The notes under the pieces were generated by a model. It had not been told where the DNA came from and ran no database searches. It saw only the letters and a program-made list of their open reading frames with translations. 44,621 nt of DNA from positions 1 through 44,621 of the forward strand of contig JAHJKA010000035.1 in the NCBI GenBank assembly GCA_018822545.1, given 5' to 3'. Below are positions 6,707 through 15,579 of the stretch, one piece after another. Within the stretch, counting starts at the first letter, position 1, and the number at the start of each line of letters is the position of its first letter. The stretch is from Pseudomonadota bacterium. GTDB lineage: Bacteria; Desulfobacterota; Desulfobulbia; Desulfobulbales; SURF-16. The position numbers and the translations under genes were made by a program.

Positions 6707-8071
6707 CTAATTTTTCAAGGACTGCAGAGGGGCCGGGATACGGCCACCTCTTTTGACAAAGATGTCCGCCGAGACCTTGCTCACCGCCATAATCGGGGCC
6801 TCACCAAGCAGACCCCCAAAATGCACAAAATCACCAACCTCTTTCCCCACTGCCGGGATGAGCCGCACCGCCGTGGTTTTATTATTGGCACAGCCGATGG
6901 CCATCTCGTCAGCAATAATTGCCGCAATGGTCTCGGCGCTGGTTGAGCCTGGGATAGCGATCATGTCGAGGCCCACTGAACAGACGCTGGTCATGGCCTC
7001 AAGTTTTTCAATGGTAATGGCCCCAGCCTTGGCAGCGGCAATCATGGAGGCATCTTCACTCACCGGGATAAAGGCGCCGGAAAGGCCACCCACCGAGGAC
7101 GAGGCAAAGAGGCCGCCCTTTTTCACGGCATCGTTCAGCATCATCAGCGCCGCCGTTGAGCCGGGCGCCCCGGGCATGGCAAGGCCCATGGTCTCTAAGA
7201 TCTGCCCCACCGAATCGCCTTCGGCCGGGGTGGGCGCCAGGGAGAGATCGAGGTTGCCAAAGGCGACGCCAAGCTGTTCGGCGATTTTTTTACCCACCAA
7301 TTCACCGGCCCGGGTAATCTTAAAGGCGGTCTTTTTGATCGCCTCAGCAACCTCGCCCAAATTGGCATCAGGCCCGAGTCTCTCCAGGGCACGGCGAACG
7401 GCGCCGGGGCCGCTTACCCCCACCAGGATCGAACTTTCGCTCTCGCCAGCCCCATAATAGGCCCCGGCCATGAAGGGGTTGTCCTCAACGGGATTGGCAA
7501 AGAGCACCAGTTTCGCACAACCGATGCCGTCCTGGGCTGCCGTGCGCTGGGCAATGTCTTTGATGACCCGGCTCATGGTATAACAGCCATCCATATTGAT
7601 GCCCGCCTTGGTGGAGGCCAGGATCACCGAGGCGCAAAAGCACTGGGTGGTCGACAGGACTTCCGGCATGGCGGCAATCATCGCCTTGTCAATGGCGGTT
7701 TCGCCCTTCTGGATCATGGCCGTGTAACCGCCGACAAAGTTGACGCCAATCTCTGCCGCCGCCTTATCCACGGCATGGGCAACTTCGATAAAGGCGGCAG
7801 GATCGGCCACCGGCACCACCTGGGAGATGGGGGTGAGGCTGATGCGTTTATTGATAATGGGCAGGCCATATTCGTCAGAGACAAATTGGGCCTTTTCGCT
7901 CAGGTTTGCCCCCATTCTTAGGATTTTCTCGCGGATCTTGCGGGCGCAGGCGGTGGGGTTCGGGTCAGAACAATCAAAAAGAGAGATGCCTAAGGTCACT
8001 GTTCGGATATCCAGTTTGTCTTGGGCGATCATCCCTATGGTTTCGAGGATTTCTTCATTGGTAAATTCCAT
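6707..8071 (-). CDS. UPF0210 (DUF711) family protein
   Basis: A 454-residue protein of the UPF0210 family, also called PFL-like because of a distant fold relation to pyruvate formate-lyase; its biochemical role is not known. It runs the full family length, with glycine- and alanine-rich segments such as GVNFVGGYTAMIQKG, GAYYGAGESESSILVGVSGPGAV and SSVGGLSGAFIPVSED. The ATG at 8071 follows the ACT-domain gene stop by 8 bp. The pairing of an UPF0210 gene with a small ACT-domain (UPF0237) gene is a widely conserved gene order, which suggests that the ACT protein senses a ligand for it. No transmembrane segment or signal peptide. Confidence 0.9.
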   Translation of the reverse strand: MEFTNEEILETIGMIAQDKLDIRTVTLGISLFDCSDPNPTACARKIREKILRMGANLSEKAQFVSDEYGLPIINKRISLTPISQVVPVADPAAFIEVAHAVDKAAAEIGVNFVGGYTAMIQKGETAIDKAMIAAMPEVLSTTQCFCASVILASTKAGINMDGCYTMSRVIKDIAQRTAAQDGIGCAKLVLFANPVEDNPFMAGAYYGAGESESSILVGVSGPGAVRRALERLGPDANLGEVAEAIKKTAFKITRAGELVGKKIAEQLGVAFGNLDLSLAPTPAEGDSVGQILETMGLAMPGAPGSTAALMMLNDAVKKGGLFASSSVGGLSGAFIPVSEDASMIAAAKAGAITIEKLEAMTSVCSVGLDMIAIPGSTSAETIAAIIADEMAIGCANNKTTAVRLIPAVGKEVGDFVHFGGLLGEAPIMAVSKVSADIFVKRGGRIPAPLQSLKN

Positions 8072-8079
8072 GGCGTGGC

Positions 8080-8367
8080 CTATACCCTGTGCATGTAGTG
8101 GAAAAGTTCCGAATCCTGGACCGTCACGGTCAGATTCAGGTCTTTGATGGATTCTTTAAGCGTGGCAGTAATCTCAGGCAGGGCAAGACTGGATTTGACG
8201 CGGTCGGCAAGCAAGGTCATGGCGAAAATTTCGTCATCAAGAATTTTTTGATTGATGTCGATGATGTTGACATTGTTTGCGGCAAGGGCGGTGGCAATTC
8301 TGGCGACGATGCCCACGGTATCCTCGCCGATGACCGTGACAACGATGCGTTTTCTATTCTTTTCCAT
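8080..8367 (-). CDS. ACT-domain protein, UPF0237 family
   Basis: A 95-residue single ACT domain. It starts KRIVVTVIGEDTVGIVARIATALAANNVNIIDINQKI, the typical beta-alpha-beta ligand-binding opening in which the G-x-D-x-x-G-I-V turn binds amino acids in relatives. The start at ATG 8367 is preferred because AGAGGAT lies about 7 bases upstream; a longer frame runs antisense to nothing useful and into the kinase gene. The gene start overlaps the end of the shikimate kinase gene by 14 bp, indicating translational coupling. Probable regulatory partner of the UPF0210 protein. Confidence 0.88.
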   Translation of the reverse strand: MEKNRKRIVVTVIGEDTVGIVARIATALAANNVNIIDINQKILDDEIFAMTLLADRVKSSLALPEITATLKESIKDLNLTVTVQDSELFHYMHRV

Positions 8368-8878
8368 CAGATATCCTCTTTTGATGATAGATTTTGGTGA
8401 TTTTCTCGGCAATTTCTTCCTGGTCAAGCTCATTGCAGTCAATGGTAACGTCGGCATACCTGTTGTAGAGAACCTGGCGTTCAGTATACAAATCCCTGAA
8501 TGACTGGCCCTTCGCGCTTGCTATGCCACGGGTGTTAAAATTATGGATTCGCTTGAGCAGTTCGTCATAGCCCACTTGCAGGAAAATAATTGTTGAGATC
8601 GCTTGCAGATGCTTCATGGCTTTTTCACTGTAAACAGCGCTGCCGCCGGTGGCAATGATCTGGTTTTTAACGTTTATTTTCAGGATTTCTTCTTCTTCGA
8701 TTTTCCGTAAGTTGAAGTGATCGCTTTCCTCAATGATTTGCTGCAAGGATTTTTGGCGATTGATCTGGATGAGTATGTCTGTGTCGATAAACCCACAGGC
8801 TAAAAACTTGGCCAGAATGATGCCGATGGTGCTTTTCCCTGCACCAGGCATGCCGATAAGGGTTAGATTTGATTTCAT
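8354..8878 (-). CDS. aroK: Shikimate kinase
   Basis: A 174-residue P-loop kinase that phosphorylates shikimate at O3 in the chorismate pathway. The Walker A is GMPGAGKST at residues 9-17, followed by the DTD motif (FIDTDILI), the substrate-binding GGS motif (IIATGGSAV), and a lid region ending LYTERQVLYNRYADVTID. Length matches the family. The usual FRxxE motif appears as NLRKIEEEE, slightly divergent. ATG 8878 gives the canonical short N-terminus; a GTG at 8896 would add six residues. There is no clear ribosome-binding site. It heads the aroK-ACT-UPF0210 gene run. Confidence 0.85.
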   Translation of the reverse strand: MKSNLTLIGMPGAGKSTIGIILAKFLACGFIDTDILIQINRQKSLQQIIEESDHFNLRKIEEEEILKINVKNQIIATGGSAVYSEKAMKHLQAISTIIFLQVGYDELLKRIHNFNTRGIASAKGQSFRDLYTERQVLYNRYADVTIDCNELDQEEIAEKITKIYHQKRISDGKE

Positions 8879-9206
8879 AGGGTCTTTTTTGCGCACTTGT
8901 TAAACACAACTTGTAATCATCAGCTTGGGGTTCACCTAGCACAATTTTTAAGTACTTTACAGGAACTTCAAAAACAAAGCCAAGAATAGGGTTGATTGCC
9001 TGTGGATAGAAAGCGCTGGTGGCCCGTGCCAAATTGGCCGCGGCAATATTTTTTTTCCTCTCCGGAGAATCATTTCCACTATACTCAAAAAGAAGGGAAG
9101 GGCGCTGTGTTGTCCTCACGACCCTTTTCCCCTGCGGAAATTTGCCGGAAATCCATCGTGGCGGTGGATGTTAACGGCCTGGAATTTTTATCGTCTGGTT
9201 GCTGCC
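8879..9206. other. Divergent intergenic region between aroK and pyk
   Basis: These 328 bp should hold promoters for both flanking genes; none is strong enough to name. On the minus strand a frame opening at GTG 9119 stays open through this region and beyond, with a protein-like composition, but has no recognisable family (see the findings). Confidence 0.4.
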
Positions 9207-10622
9207 ATGAACACAATGCGTAAAACCAAGATTGTCTGTACCATCGGCCCCCGTACCGAGTCCTATGAAATGCTCAAGGTCTTGGCCGTGAAGGGGATGA
9301 ATATTGCCCGTCTCAACATGTCCCATGGCGACTATGGCTGGCATGGCCAGGTTATTCACCACCTCAAACGCTTGAATCGCAAGGAGAACGGTGGGGTGGC
9401 AATTCTCCTGGATACCAAGGGGCCGGAAATCAGAACCGGCGATGTGAATCCTGATATCCCCTTGAAAAATGGGGATACCTTGACCTTCACCATCCGCCGG
9501 AAGGCAATCCTTGAGGAGTATTGCGTTGAGGTGAGTTACGATGGTTTCATTGATGACGTTTCGGTTGGCGATATCATTCTTGTTGATGGCGGGATGATTC
9601 GCCTGCGCGTCCTTACCAAGACAGCCTGTGATATTTTGTGCCGGAGTCTTGACGACGGACTTCTTGGTTCCAGGCGGCACCTGAACATCCGGGGTAAGTC
9701 TGCGGATTTGCCGTCGATCACGGAAAAAGACTGGGCTGATATTAATTTTGGTATTGAGCAGGGCGTTGATTTTATAGCCCTTTCTTTTGTAAAGACGGCA
9801 GCCGCCATTGAGGAGTTACAGCGTTATCTGCGGGGGAAAAATGCCAAGATTGATGTCATTGCCAAGATTGAGAGCGCTGAAGCCATTCCCCATTTAGCTG
9901 AGATCATTGCGGTGGCCGATGGGGTGATGATCGCCCGGGGTGATCTCGGCGCTGAATTGCCCTTTGAGGAGGTTCCCCATCTTCAGGAGGAGATTGCCGG
10001 TAAATGCCGGCAGGCAGGCAAACCGGTCATCGTCGCCACCCATATGCTGGAGTCGATGATTATCAATCCGACCCCCACCAGGGCTGAGGTCACCGATATC
10101 ACCCAGGCGGTTCTCCAAGGTGTTGACTGCACCATGCTTTCCGGGGAGACCGCCACCGGTAAACATCCAATAAAGGCCCTTGAGGTCATGGACACCGTGG
10201 CCCGGCGCACCGAACAGCGGCTGGAGATTGATCCCAAGGTCCGGGTGGAGGCCTCAAGTAATGCCAAACACGAAATTGCCAGATCGGCAGCTATTTTGGG
10301 GAACAATCTGAAGGCCAAGGCCATCCTGGTTTTTACCCGGCGGGGGTTGATGGCGGTCCTGGTCTCGGGCTGTCGCCCTAATGAGCCAATCTATGCCTTT
10401 ACCAATTCCAGCTACGTCAGGCGGCGATTGGCTATTTATTGGGGGGTTCAGTCCTTTATCGTTAAGTTTTCCAAGGACCCGGAAACAACAATTTCGCGAG
10501 CAATAAAGCTGTTAAACCAAAAAAATATTGTTTGCGCCGGCGACAGGATTATCGTGGTTTCAGATATTTTAGCAGGCGAAACCTTTGTCGAAACAGTGCA
10601 GGTCAGGATTATTAAATCATGA
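9207..10622 (+). CDS. pyk: Pyruvate kinase
   Basis: A 471-residue pyruvate kinase, converting phosphoenolpyruvate and ADP to pyruvate and ATP in the last step of glycolysis. It begins KTKIVCTIGPRTESYEML, then carries ARLNMSHGD, DTKGPEIRTG, the catalytic Lys in IAKIESAEAI, the Mg-binding ARGDLGAE motif, and VATHMLESM with NPTPTRAEVTD. The B domain (about 75-175) and the C-terminal allosteric domain (about 355-471) are both present. The start is uncertain: ATG 9207 and ATG 9216 both fit the family; neither has a good ribosome-binding site. It is followed after 64 bp by the DUF2156 and ABC exporter genes on the same strand. Confidence 0.93.
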   Translation: MNTMRKTKIVCTIGPRTESYEMLKVLAVKGMNIARLNMSHGDYGWHGQVIHHLKRLNRKENGGVAILLDTKGPEIRTGDVNPDIPLKNGDTLTFTIRRKAILEEYCVEVSYDGFIDDVSVGDIILVDGGMIRLRVLTKTACDILCRSLDDGLLGSRRHLNIRGKSADLPSITEKDWADINFGIEQGVDFIALSFVKTAAAIEELQRYLRGKNAKIDVIAKIESAEAIPHLAEIIAVADGVMIARGDLGAELPFEEVPHLQEEIAGKCRQAGKPVIVATHMLESMIINPTPTRAEVTDITQAVLQGVDCTMLSGETATGKHPIKALEVMDTVARRTEQRLEIDPKVRVEASSNAKHEIARSAAILGNNLKAKAILVFTRRGLMAVLVSGCRPNEPIYAFTNSSYVRRRLAIYWGVQSFIVKFSKDPETTISRAIKLLNQKNIVCAGDRIIVVSDILAGETFVETVQVRIIKS

Positions 10623-10686
10623 AAGTTAGTGTCGTTCGAGCAGTGCCGGCTGGATTCCTTGTTGGTGTGAATGCAAGGAGTGGTTA

Positions 10687-11553
10687 ATGGTGATGATTCC
10701 ACGTTATCCCGATAGCGCTGAACTCACCCTGGCCCTGCGGCCTCTCCTGCACCCTCTTTTCCAGACATTGGGGACAGGTATTTCAGAGTTCACCTTTGCC
10801 AATCTCTATCTCTTTCGGGCGACCCATAAGTATCGGGTATCCATGCTTGCCGGAGACTTGCTGCTCATTACCGGCATGGATGGTAACGAGCCTTTTTTCA
10901 TGCTGCCTTTTGGCGTGCCGGATGCGCCCATCCTTGCGCAGTTGTTCGCCACATATCGCACGATGAAATGTGTTTCTGCTTCCCAGGTTGAGGTGCTGGT
11001 ATCCTTGGGTTATGAAATCACCGAGGATAGGGATAATTTTGATTACCTCTATTCGCGCCAGGACCTTGCCGAGCTTCCCGGCTCTAAATTCCACAAAAAA
11101 CGTAATCTGATCAAGGCTTTTATCAACAACTACTCCTACGAAGGCAGGCCACTTCTGGAAACACATAAGGCTGATGTCCTGGAGATTCTTGAAAAATGGC
11201 GGGCGAACCGGGAGGAGCCCGGTGATTATGCTGCGGCCAAAGAGGCCCTGGAAAAGGCAGAAGAGCTCCAACTCTGTGGCGGTATTTACTATGTGGAAGG
11301 CAAGCCGGTGGCCTATTCATTGGGAGAGGAGCTTGCCGGTGGAACAAGTTTTGCCATCCATTTTGAAAAAGCCGTGGATGAGTATAAGGGGCTATGGCAG
11401 TTTATCAATCAGGCCTTTGCCTCCATTCTGCCTGCGCAGTACGAAACGGTGAACAGGGAGCAGGACTTGGGCAGTGAGGGCTTGCGGAAGGCAAAGCTGA
11501 GCTATAAACCCATAGCCTTTGTGGAAAAATTCAAAGCAACAGTGAAAGGGTAG
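10687..11553 (+). CDS. DUF2156 (PG-lysyltransferase C-domain-like) protein
   Basis: A 288-residue soluble protein of the DUF2156 family, which has a double GNAT-like acyltransferase fold related to the C-terminal domain of MprF-type phosphatidylglycerol lysyltransferases. Supporting segments are FTFANLYLFRATHKYRV near the N-terminus, SKFHKKRNLIKAFINNY in the middle and GTSFAIHFEKAVDEYKGLWQFINQAFA with NREQDLGSEGLRKAKLSYKP near the end. The membrane flippase half of MprF is absent, so lipid aminoacylation cannot be assumed. AAGGAG lies 8-9 bases before ATG 10687. It ends 8 bp before the exporter genes, with which it is probably cotranscribed. Confidence 0.85.
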   Translation: MVMIPRYPDSAELTLALRPLLHPLFQTLGTGISEFTFANLYLFRATHKYRVSMLAGDLLLITGMDGNEPFFMLPFGVPDAPILAQLFATYRTMKCVSASQVEVLVSLGYEITEDRDNFDYLYSRQDLAELPGSKFHKKRNLIKAFINNYSYEGRPLLETHKADVLEILEKWRANREEPGDYAAAKEALEKAEELQLCGGIYYVEGKPVAYSLGEELAGGTSFAIHFEKAVDEYKGLWQFINQAFASILPAQYETVNREQDLGSEGLRKAKLSYKPIAFVEKFKATVKG

Positions 11554-11561
11554 AGAGGACA

Positions 11562-13343
11562 TTGACCGGCAATCCAGATATAAAGAGAGGGCGGATGTTC
11601 TCAGCCCAGAACCTCTCTCTGCTGACCCCGGTTTTGAAGCGCTATCGCTTCCGGCTCCTCCTGGGATTTGCTGCCCTGCTGGGGGTGGACTTGCTCCAGC
11701 TTCTGGTGCCGAGGTTGATTAAAAGGGCGGTTGATGCCCTGGAAAAAGGCACGGCCAGTAACACACTTCTTTTGCAATGCGCCGGATATATACTACTTTT
11801 GGCCGTGGGTATCGCCGTGTGCCGGTTTTTGTGGCGTTATCTCATCATCGGGTTTTCCCGTCTGCTGGAGCGTGATCTGCGCGACAGGCTCCTTGCCCAT
11901 CTGCTCACCCTGGACCGGACATTTTTCCAACGTCGCACCACCGGCGAATTAATGGCCCTTTCTTCCAATGACCTTGCAGCCGTGCAACTGGCCACGGGCA
12001 TGGGTATGATTGCCGCTGTCGATGCCCTGGTCATGACCGTGGCAGCCCTTGCTTTTATGGCCTATATTAACCCCTTGCTCACCGTTATCGCTGTGGCGCC
12101 CATGCCGGTGCTGGCTTTTGTTACCAAGAGGCTGTCGGCAGGAATGCATAAGCGTTTCACCAAGGTCCAGGAGCAATTTGGCGCACTGACCGAGTTTGCC
12201 CGTAATGCCATCTCTTCCATTCATCTGCTCAAGGCTTACACTCAGGAGCACTCCCAGGTCGAGGAGTTTGGCCGCATGGGAGAGATCTATGTACATCATA
12301 ATCTCAAACTTGCCGTCATTCAGGGCCTGCTTTTCCCCTTTTCCAGCCTCATCGGCAATTGCAGCCTGTTGCTGGTCCTTTTTTTCGGCGGCCGGTTAAC
12401 CATTGCCGGCACCATCACCATTGGTGATTTTGTGGCCTTTGTCTCCTACCTGTTCATGCTGACCTGGCCGATGATGGCCCTGGGCTGGGTAACAAATCTC
12501 TTCCAGCGCGGCTCAACGTCCCTGGGCCGGATAAAAAGTGTTTTTGAAGAGCAGCCGGAATTACGTGATGTCGTTGCCACGGAACCCGTTTCCTTGAAAT
12601 CCGGGCATATTGCCTTGCACGGCCTCTCTTTCAGCTATCCCGGGCAGACCGATAAGGCCCTAGATGATTTGACGGTTGATTTCAGCCAAGGAGTGGTGGG
12701 GGTGGTGGGCACGACAGGTTCCGGCAAAACAACCTTATGCCATATTCTGACCCGTCTCTACCCCGTTGATGACGGGGTATATTTTCTGGGAGACAGGGAT
12801 GTCAACACCCTTCCTCTGGCCACGGTACGCAACAACCTCGCCTATGTGCCCCAGGAGGCCACCATTTTTTCCGAGACGATTAAGGCGAATATTGCCCTGG
12901 GGAAGATGGATGCCAGCATGGCAGAGATTGAAGAGGTGGCCAAGGCCGCCTCGATCCATGACGAAATCATGGCCTTTGCGCAAGGCTATCAGACCAGGGT
13001 GGGTGAGCGAGGCGTCAAGCTCTCTGGTGGCCAGCGACAGCGTATTGCCCTGGCCCGAGCCCTGCTTCTTGATCGCCCCATTGTCATTATCGATGACGGA
13101 CTCTCTGCCGTTGATACCGAAACCGAGCATGCCATTTTGCAGCACATTACCGCCTATCTGCAGGGCAAGACATGTATCGTCATCTCCCATCGCATCGCTC
13201 CTCTTGCCGAGGCGGCTGAAATTCTGGTCATGGACAAGGGCAAAATTGTGGCCAGGGGCGATCATCAGGGACTTCTGGCCAGCAATGGTTTTTATCGGCA
13301 GATATATGCTCATCAGACCTCATCATCATCCAGGCAAGGATAA
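11562..13343 (+). CDS. ABC exporter, subunit 1 (MdlA-like, degenerate catalytic site)
   Basis: A 593-residue half-transporter: six membrane helices (about residues 20-310) then an ATPase domain. The ATPase carries Walker A GTTGSGKTT, signature LSGGQRQR, and Walker B IVIIDDGLSAVD. The residue after the Walker B Asp is Asp rather than the catalytic Glu, as in the non-catalytic half of heterodimeric exporters; the signature is canonical. The TTG start at 11562 follows GAGAGGA closely; an ATG at 11595 preceded by AGAGAGGG is an alternative that would shorten it by 11 residues. The partner gene begins 4 bp after the stop. The substrate is unknown; MdlAB-type and multidrug or lipid export are the usual roles. 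Confidence 0.9.
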   Translation: MTGNPDIKRGRMFSAQNLSLLTPVLKRYRFRLLLGFAALLGVDLLQLLVPRLIKRAVDALEKGTASNTLLLQCAGYILLLAVGIAVCRFLWRYLIIGFSRLLERDLRDRLLAHLLTLDRTFFQRRTTGELMALSSNDLAAVQLATGMGMIAAVDALVMTVAALAFMAYINPLLTVIAVAPMPVLAFVTKRLSAGMHKRFTKVQEQFGALTEFARNAISSIHLLKAYTQEHSQVEEFGRMGEIYVHHNLKLAVIQGLLFPFSSLIGNCSLLLVLFFGGRLTIAGTITIGDFVAFVSYLFMLTWPMMALGWVTNLFQRGSTSLGRIKSVFEEQPELRDVVATEPVSLKSGHIALHGLSFSYPGQTDKALDDLTVDFSQGVVGVVGTTGSGKTTLCHILTRLYPVDDGVYFLGDRDVNTLPLATVRNNLAYVPQEATIFSETIKANIALGKMDASMAEIEEVAKAASIHDEIMAFAQGYQTRVGERGVKLSGGQRQRIALARALLLDRPIVIIDDGLSAVDTETEHAILQHITAYLQGKTCIVISHRIAPLAEAAEILVMDKGKIVARGDHQGLLASNGFYRQIYAHQTSSSSRQG

Positions 13344-13347
13344 GTTT

Positions 13348-15159
13348 ATGCGCTACGGCTACGGATATTTTGAGGAGGATACACTGAGCAAGGTCGCTGA
13401 TATGGGGCTGTGGCGCCGGGTTATCTCCTATTCCGTACCCTATTGGCGGCGGTTGGCTGCAGCCATCCTGCTGTCCTTTGCCGTCATCGGCGCCAGCCTT
13501 GCCCTGCCACACATGATGCGCCTTGGTATTGATCAGTATATCGTCAATAGCGGTATGGAGGTTTCCGCGCGCATCGGTGGTCTCGGCATGCTGGCCGGTG
13601 TCTTTATCGGTGTTGTCATCGCCGGTTTTCTGGCAAATTTTCTACAGGTTTACATCCTGGAATGGGTAGGGCAGACCATTATGCATGCGCTGCGCCAGCA
13701 GCTTTTTACGCATATGCTGGGGCTTGATATCTCCTTTTTTCACAACAATCCCGGCGGCAAGCTTGTTACCCGGCTGACCAACGATATCCAGAACATGCAT
13801 GAGATGTTCACCTCGGTCATTGTCACCCTCTTTAATGATTTCATCCAACTTGTCGCCATTATGGTCATCCTGTTCTGGATGAACTGGCGGCTTGCCCTGA
13901 TTTTGAGCTTTCTGGTGCCCCTGATCATCGGCAACACTCTGTGGTTCAGCGCCCTGGCCAGGGAGGCATTCCGGGCCATCCGCACCCAGCTGGCCCGGAT
14001 TAATTCCTTTCTGCAGGAATCGCTGTCCGGTATTGCCGTGCTGCAGATTTTCATGCGGCAGGCCGATACCTTTCAGCGCTTTACGGAACTCAGCAACGCC
14101 TATCTGCAGAAAAATCTGTATCAGATCCGGATCTTTGCCATCTTCATGCCGGTGGTTGATCTGTTTAGTTCCCTGGCCCAGGCCTGTATTATCTGGTACG
14201 GCGGTGGCCAGATCATCCAGGAGCACATGTCCCTGGGCGAGCTTGCCGCCTTTCTTTCCTATATGCGCCTTTTCTTTCAGCCCATTCGCGATCTGTCCCA
14301 GAAGTATTCCATTGTGCAATCGGCCATGGCCTCGGCCGAACGTCTTTTTCAGCTCCTGGACATGGCGCCGGCCTGCGCTCCTGTTGGTCTGATTCCCGGC
14401 AAGGCGGAGATGAAAGGGGAGGTGTCCTTTCATCATGTCCATTTCGCCTATGACACCGAGCAGATTCTGGCGGATCTCTCCTTCCATGTGGCGCCGGGGA
14501 AAACCCTGGCGATAGTGGGGGCCACCGGTTCCGGCAAGTCAACAATCGTTAATCTTCTCGAGAGATTTTATGAGCCGGACAGTGGTGAGATCCGCATTGA
14601 TGGCCTGGATATCAGAAGCCTGAACACGCAGTGGCTTAGAGAGAGGATTGGCCTGGTCATGCAGGATGTCTTTATTGTGCCTGGCAGCATCAGGCAGAAT
14701 ATTCTGCTCGATAAGGAGCTGGGCGACGATGAGTTGGACGACATCATTGCCAAGGCCCAGCTTGCCGGTGTTATTGCGCGGCTACCGGAAGGGTTGGCCA
14801 CGAAAATCGGCGAAGGTGGGGCGGGATTGTCTTTGGGGCAGAAGCAGCTGCTGGCCTTTGCCCGGGTTCTTGCCCGCAACCCCCGCGTTCTTATTCTTGA
14901 CGAGGCAACGTCCAGTGTAGATTCGGCAACTGAAATCTTGATTGACCGGGCCATCGCCTCCACCCTGGCCAACCGGACCGGTATCGTCATTGCCCACAGA
15001 CTGTCAACCATCCGCCGGGCAGATCATATTCTGGTGATGGACAAGGGCAGGATTGTTGAACAGGGCAACCACCAGGCATTGATGGTGAAAGGGGGAGTGT
15101 ATAGTCATCTGCAGCAGTTGCAGACAAAGCATGCAGATGGGAAGATGGCTGCGAGCTAG
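13348..15159 (+). CDS. ABC exporter, subunit 2 (MdlB-like, catalytic Glu present)
   Basis: A 603-residue half-transporter with six membrane helices (about 30-320) and an ATPase domain. It has Walker A GATGSGKST, Walker B VLILDEATSSVD with the catalytic Glu, and H-loop IVIAHRLST, but a degenerate signature LSLGQKQL. It is complementary to subunit 1, so the heterodimer has one consensus and one degenerate ATP site. The start is ATG 13348, with AAGGA 9 bases upstream; the frame stays open farther upstream but only as a shadow of the ATPase domain of subunit 1. Both halves should act together in the inner membrane. Confidence 0.92.
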   Translation: MRYGYGYFEEDTLSKVADMGLWRRVISYSVPYWRRLAAAILLSFAVIGASLALPHMMRLGIDQYIVNSGMEVSARIGGLGMLAGVFIGVVIAGFLANFLQVYILEWVGQTIMHALRQQLFTHMLGLDISFFHNNPGGKLVTRLTNDIQNMHEMFTSVIVTLFNDFIQLVAIMVILFWMNWRLALILSFLVPLIIGNTLWFSALAREAFRAIRTQLARINSFLQESLSGIAVLQIFMRQADTFQRFTELSNAYLQKNLYQIRIFAIFMPVVDLFSSLAQACIIWYGGGQIIQEHMSLGELAAFLSYMRLFFQPIRDLSQKYSIVQSAMASAERLFQLLDMAPACAPVGLIPGKAEMKGEVSFHHVHFAYDTEQILADLSFHVAPGKTLAIVGATGSGKSTIVNLLERFYEPDSGEIRIDGLDIRSLNTQWLRERIGLVMQDVFIVPGSIRQNILLDKELGDDELDDIIAKAQLAGVIARLPEGLATKIGEGGAGLSLGQKQLLAFARVLARNPRVLILDEATSSVDSATEILIDRAIASTLANRTGIVIAHRLSTIRRADHILVMDKGRIVEQGNHQALMVKGGVYSHLQQLQTKHADGKMAAS

Positions 15160-15165
15160 TTTTTT

Positions 15166-15525
15166 TTAGTCTATTTCCTGCACCGCTCTAATAAGTTCAT
15201 CCAGGCTTTTGAACACGGCAAGCTTGTTTGGCGTGATAGCTATTGTGATGGGGTCTGATTTTTTCAGGACAACAGGGTACTCGAAACTCATCTTATATTT
15301 TTTTTCAAATTCATCTCTGTGAAGAAATTCCATTTTAAAGGCAGAATTCTCCCGAAACTCCTTCCACTTTTTGTTTTCACTAAAGGTGTCAAAGGTCATC
15401 TTGCATAAATTACAGCTATAGGTCTCCGGATTAACTATTTTGTGGCCGATATCAAGCATGGTGTTCATGAAACCGCTGTCGGCATTGTAAACAAAGATGA
15501 GTTCCAAATGGTTATTCTTCTTCAT
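15166..15525 (-). CDS. Small conserved protein with a CxxC motif
   Basis: A 119-residue soluble protein with no named function. The N-terminal stretch LELIFVYNADSGFMNTMLD and the following ETYSCNLCKMTF (CxxC at about residues 37-40) form a pattern I associate with an uncharacterised conserved family. The single CxxC could bind metal or act in redox chemistry. The start is ATG 15525 with AGGAG about 10 bases upstream. The stop is 6 bp from the end of the convergent exporter gene. It lies downstream of the HD-GYP gene by 54 bp and may be cotranscribed with it. Confidence 0.7.
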   Translation of the reverse strand: MKKNNHLELIFVYNADSGFMNTMLDIGHKIVNPETYSCNLCKMTFDTFSENKKWKEFRENSAFKMEFLHRDEFEKKYKMSFEYPVVLKKSDPITIAITPNKLAVFKSLDELIRAVQEID

Positions 15526-15579
15526 GAGTTGTCCTTCTCCTAGTGTTTTTAAGCCATCGAAGTCAAGTAACGCCATGGG

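Noticed and set aside
12766..13347. Upstream extension of the second ABC subunit
   Set aside because: It reads the ATPase domain of subunit 1 in another frame, is Arg/Pro/Ser/Trp-rich noise, and the real ATG 13348 has its own ribosome-binding site.
13642..14487. Long antisense frame opposite the second ABC subunit
   Set aside because: Codon-complement shadow rich in Gly, His, Lys and Gln with no ribosome-binding site or motif.
15145..15172. T8 run after the exporter genes as a terminator
   Set aside because: The preceding GCT/AGC pair is only 3 bp; too weak to call.
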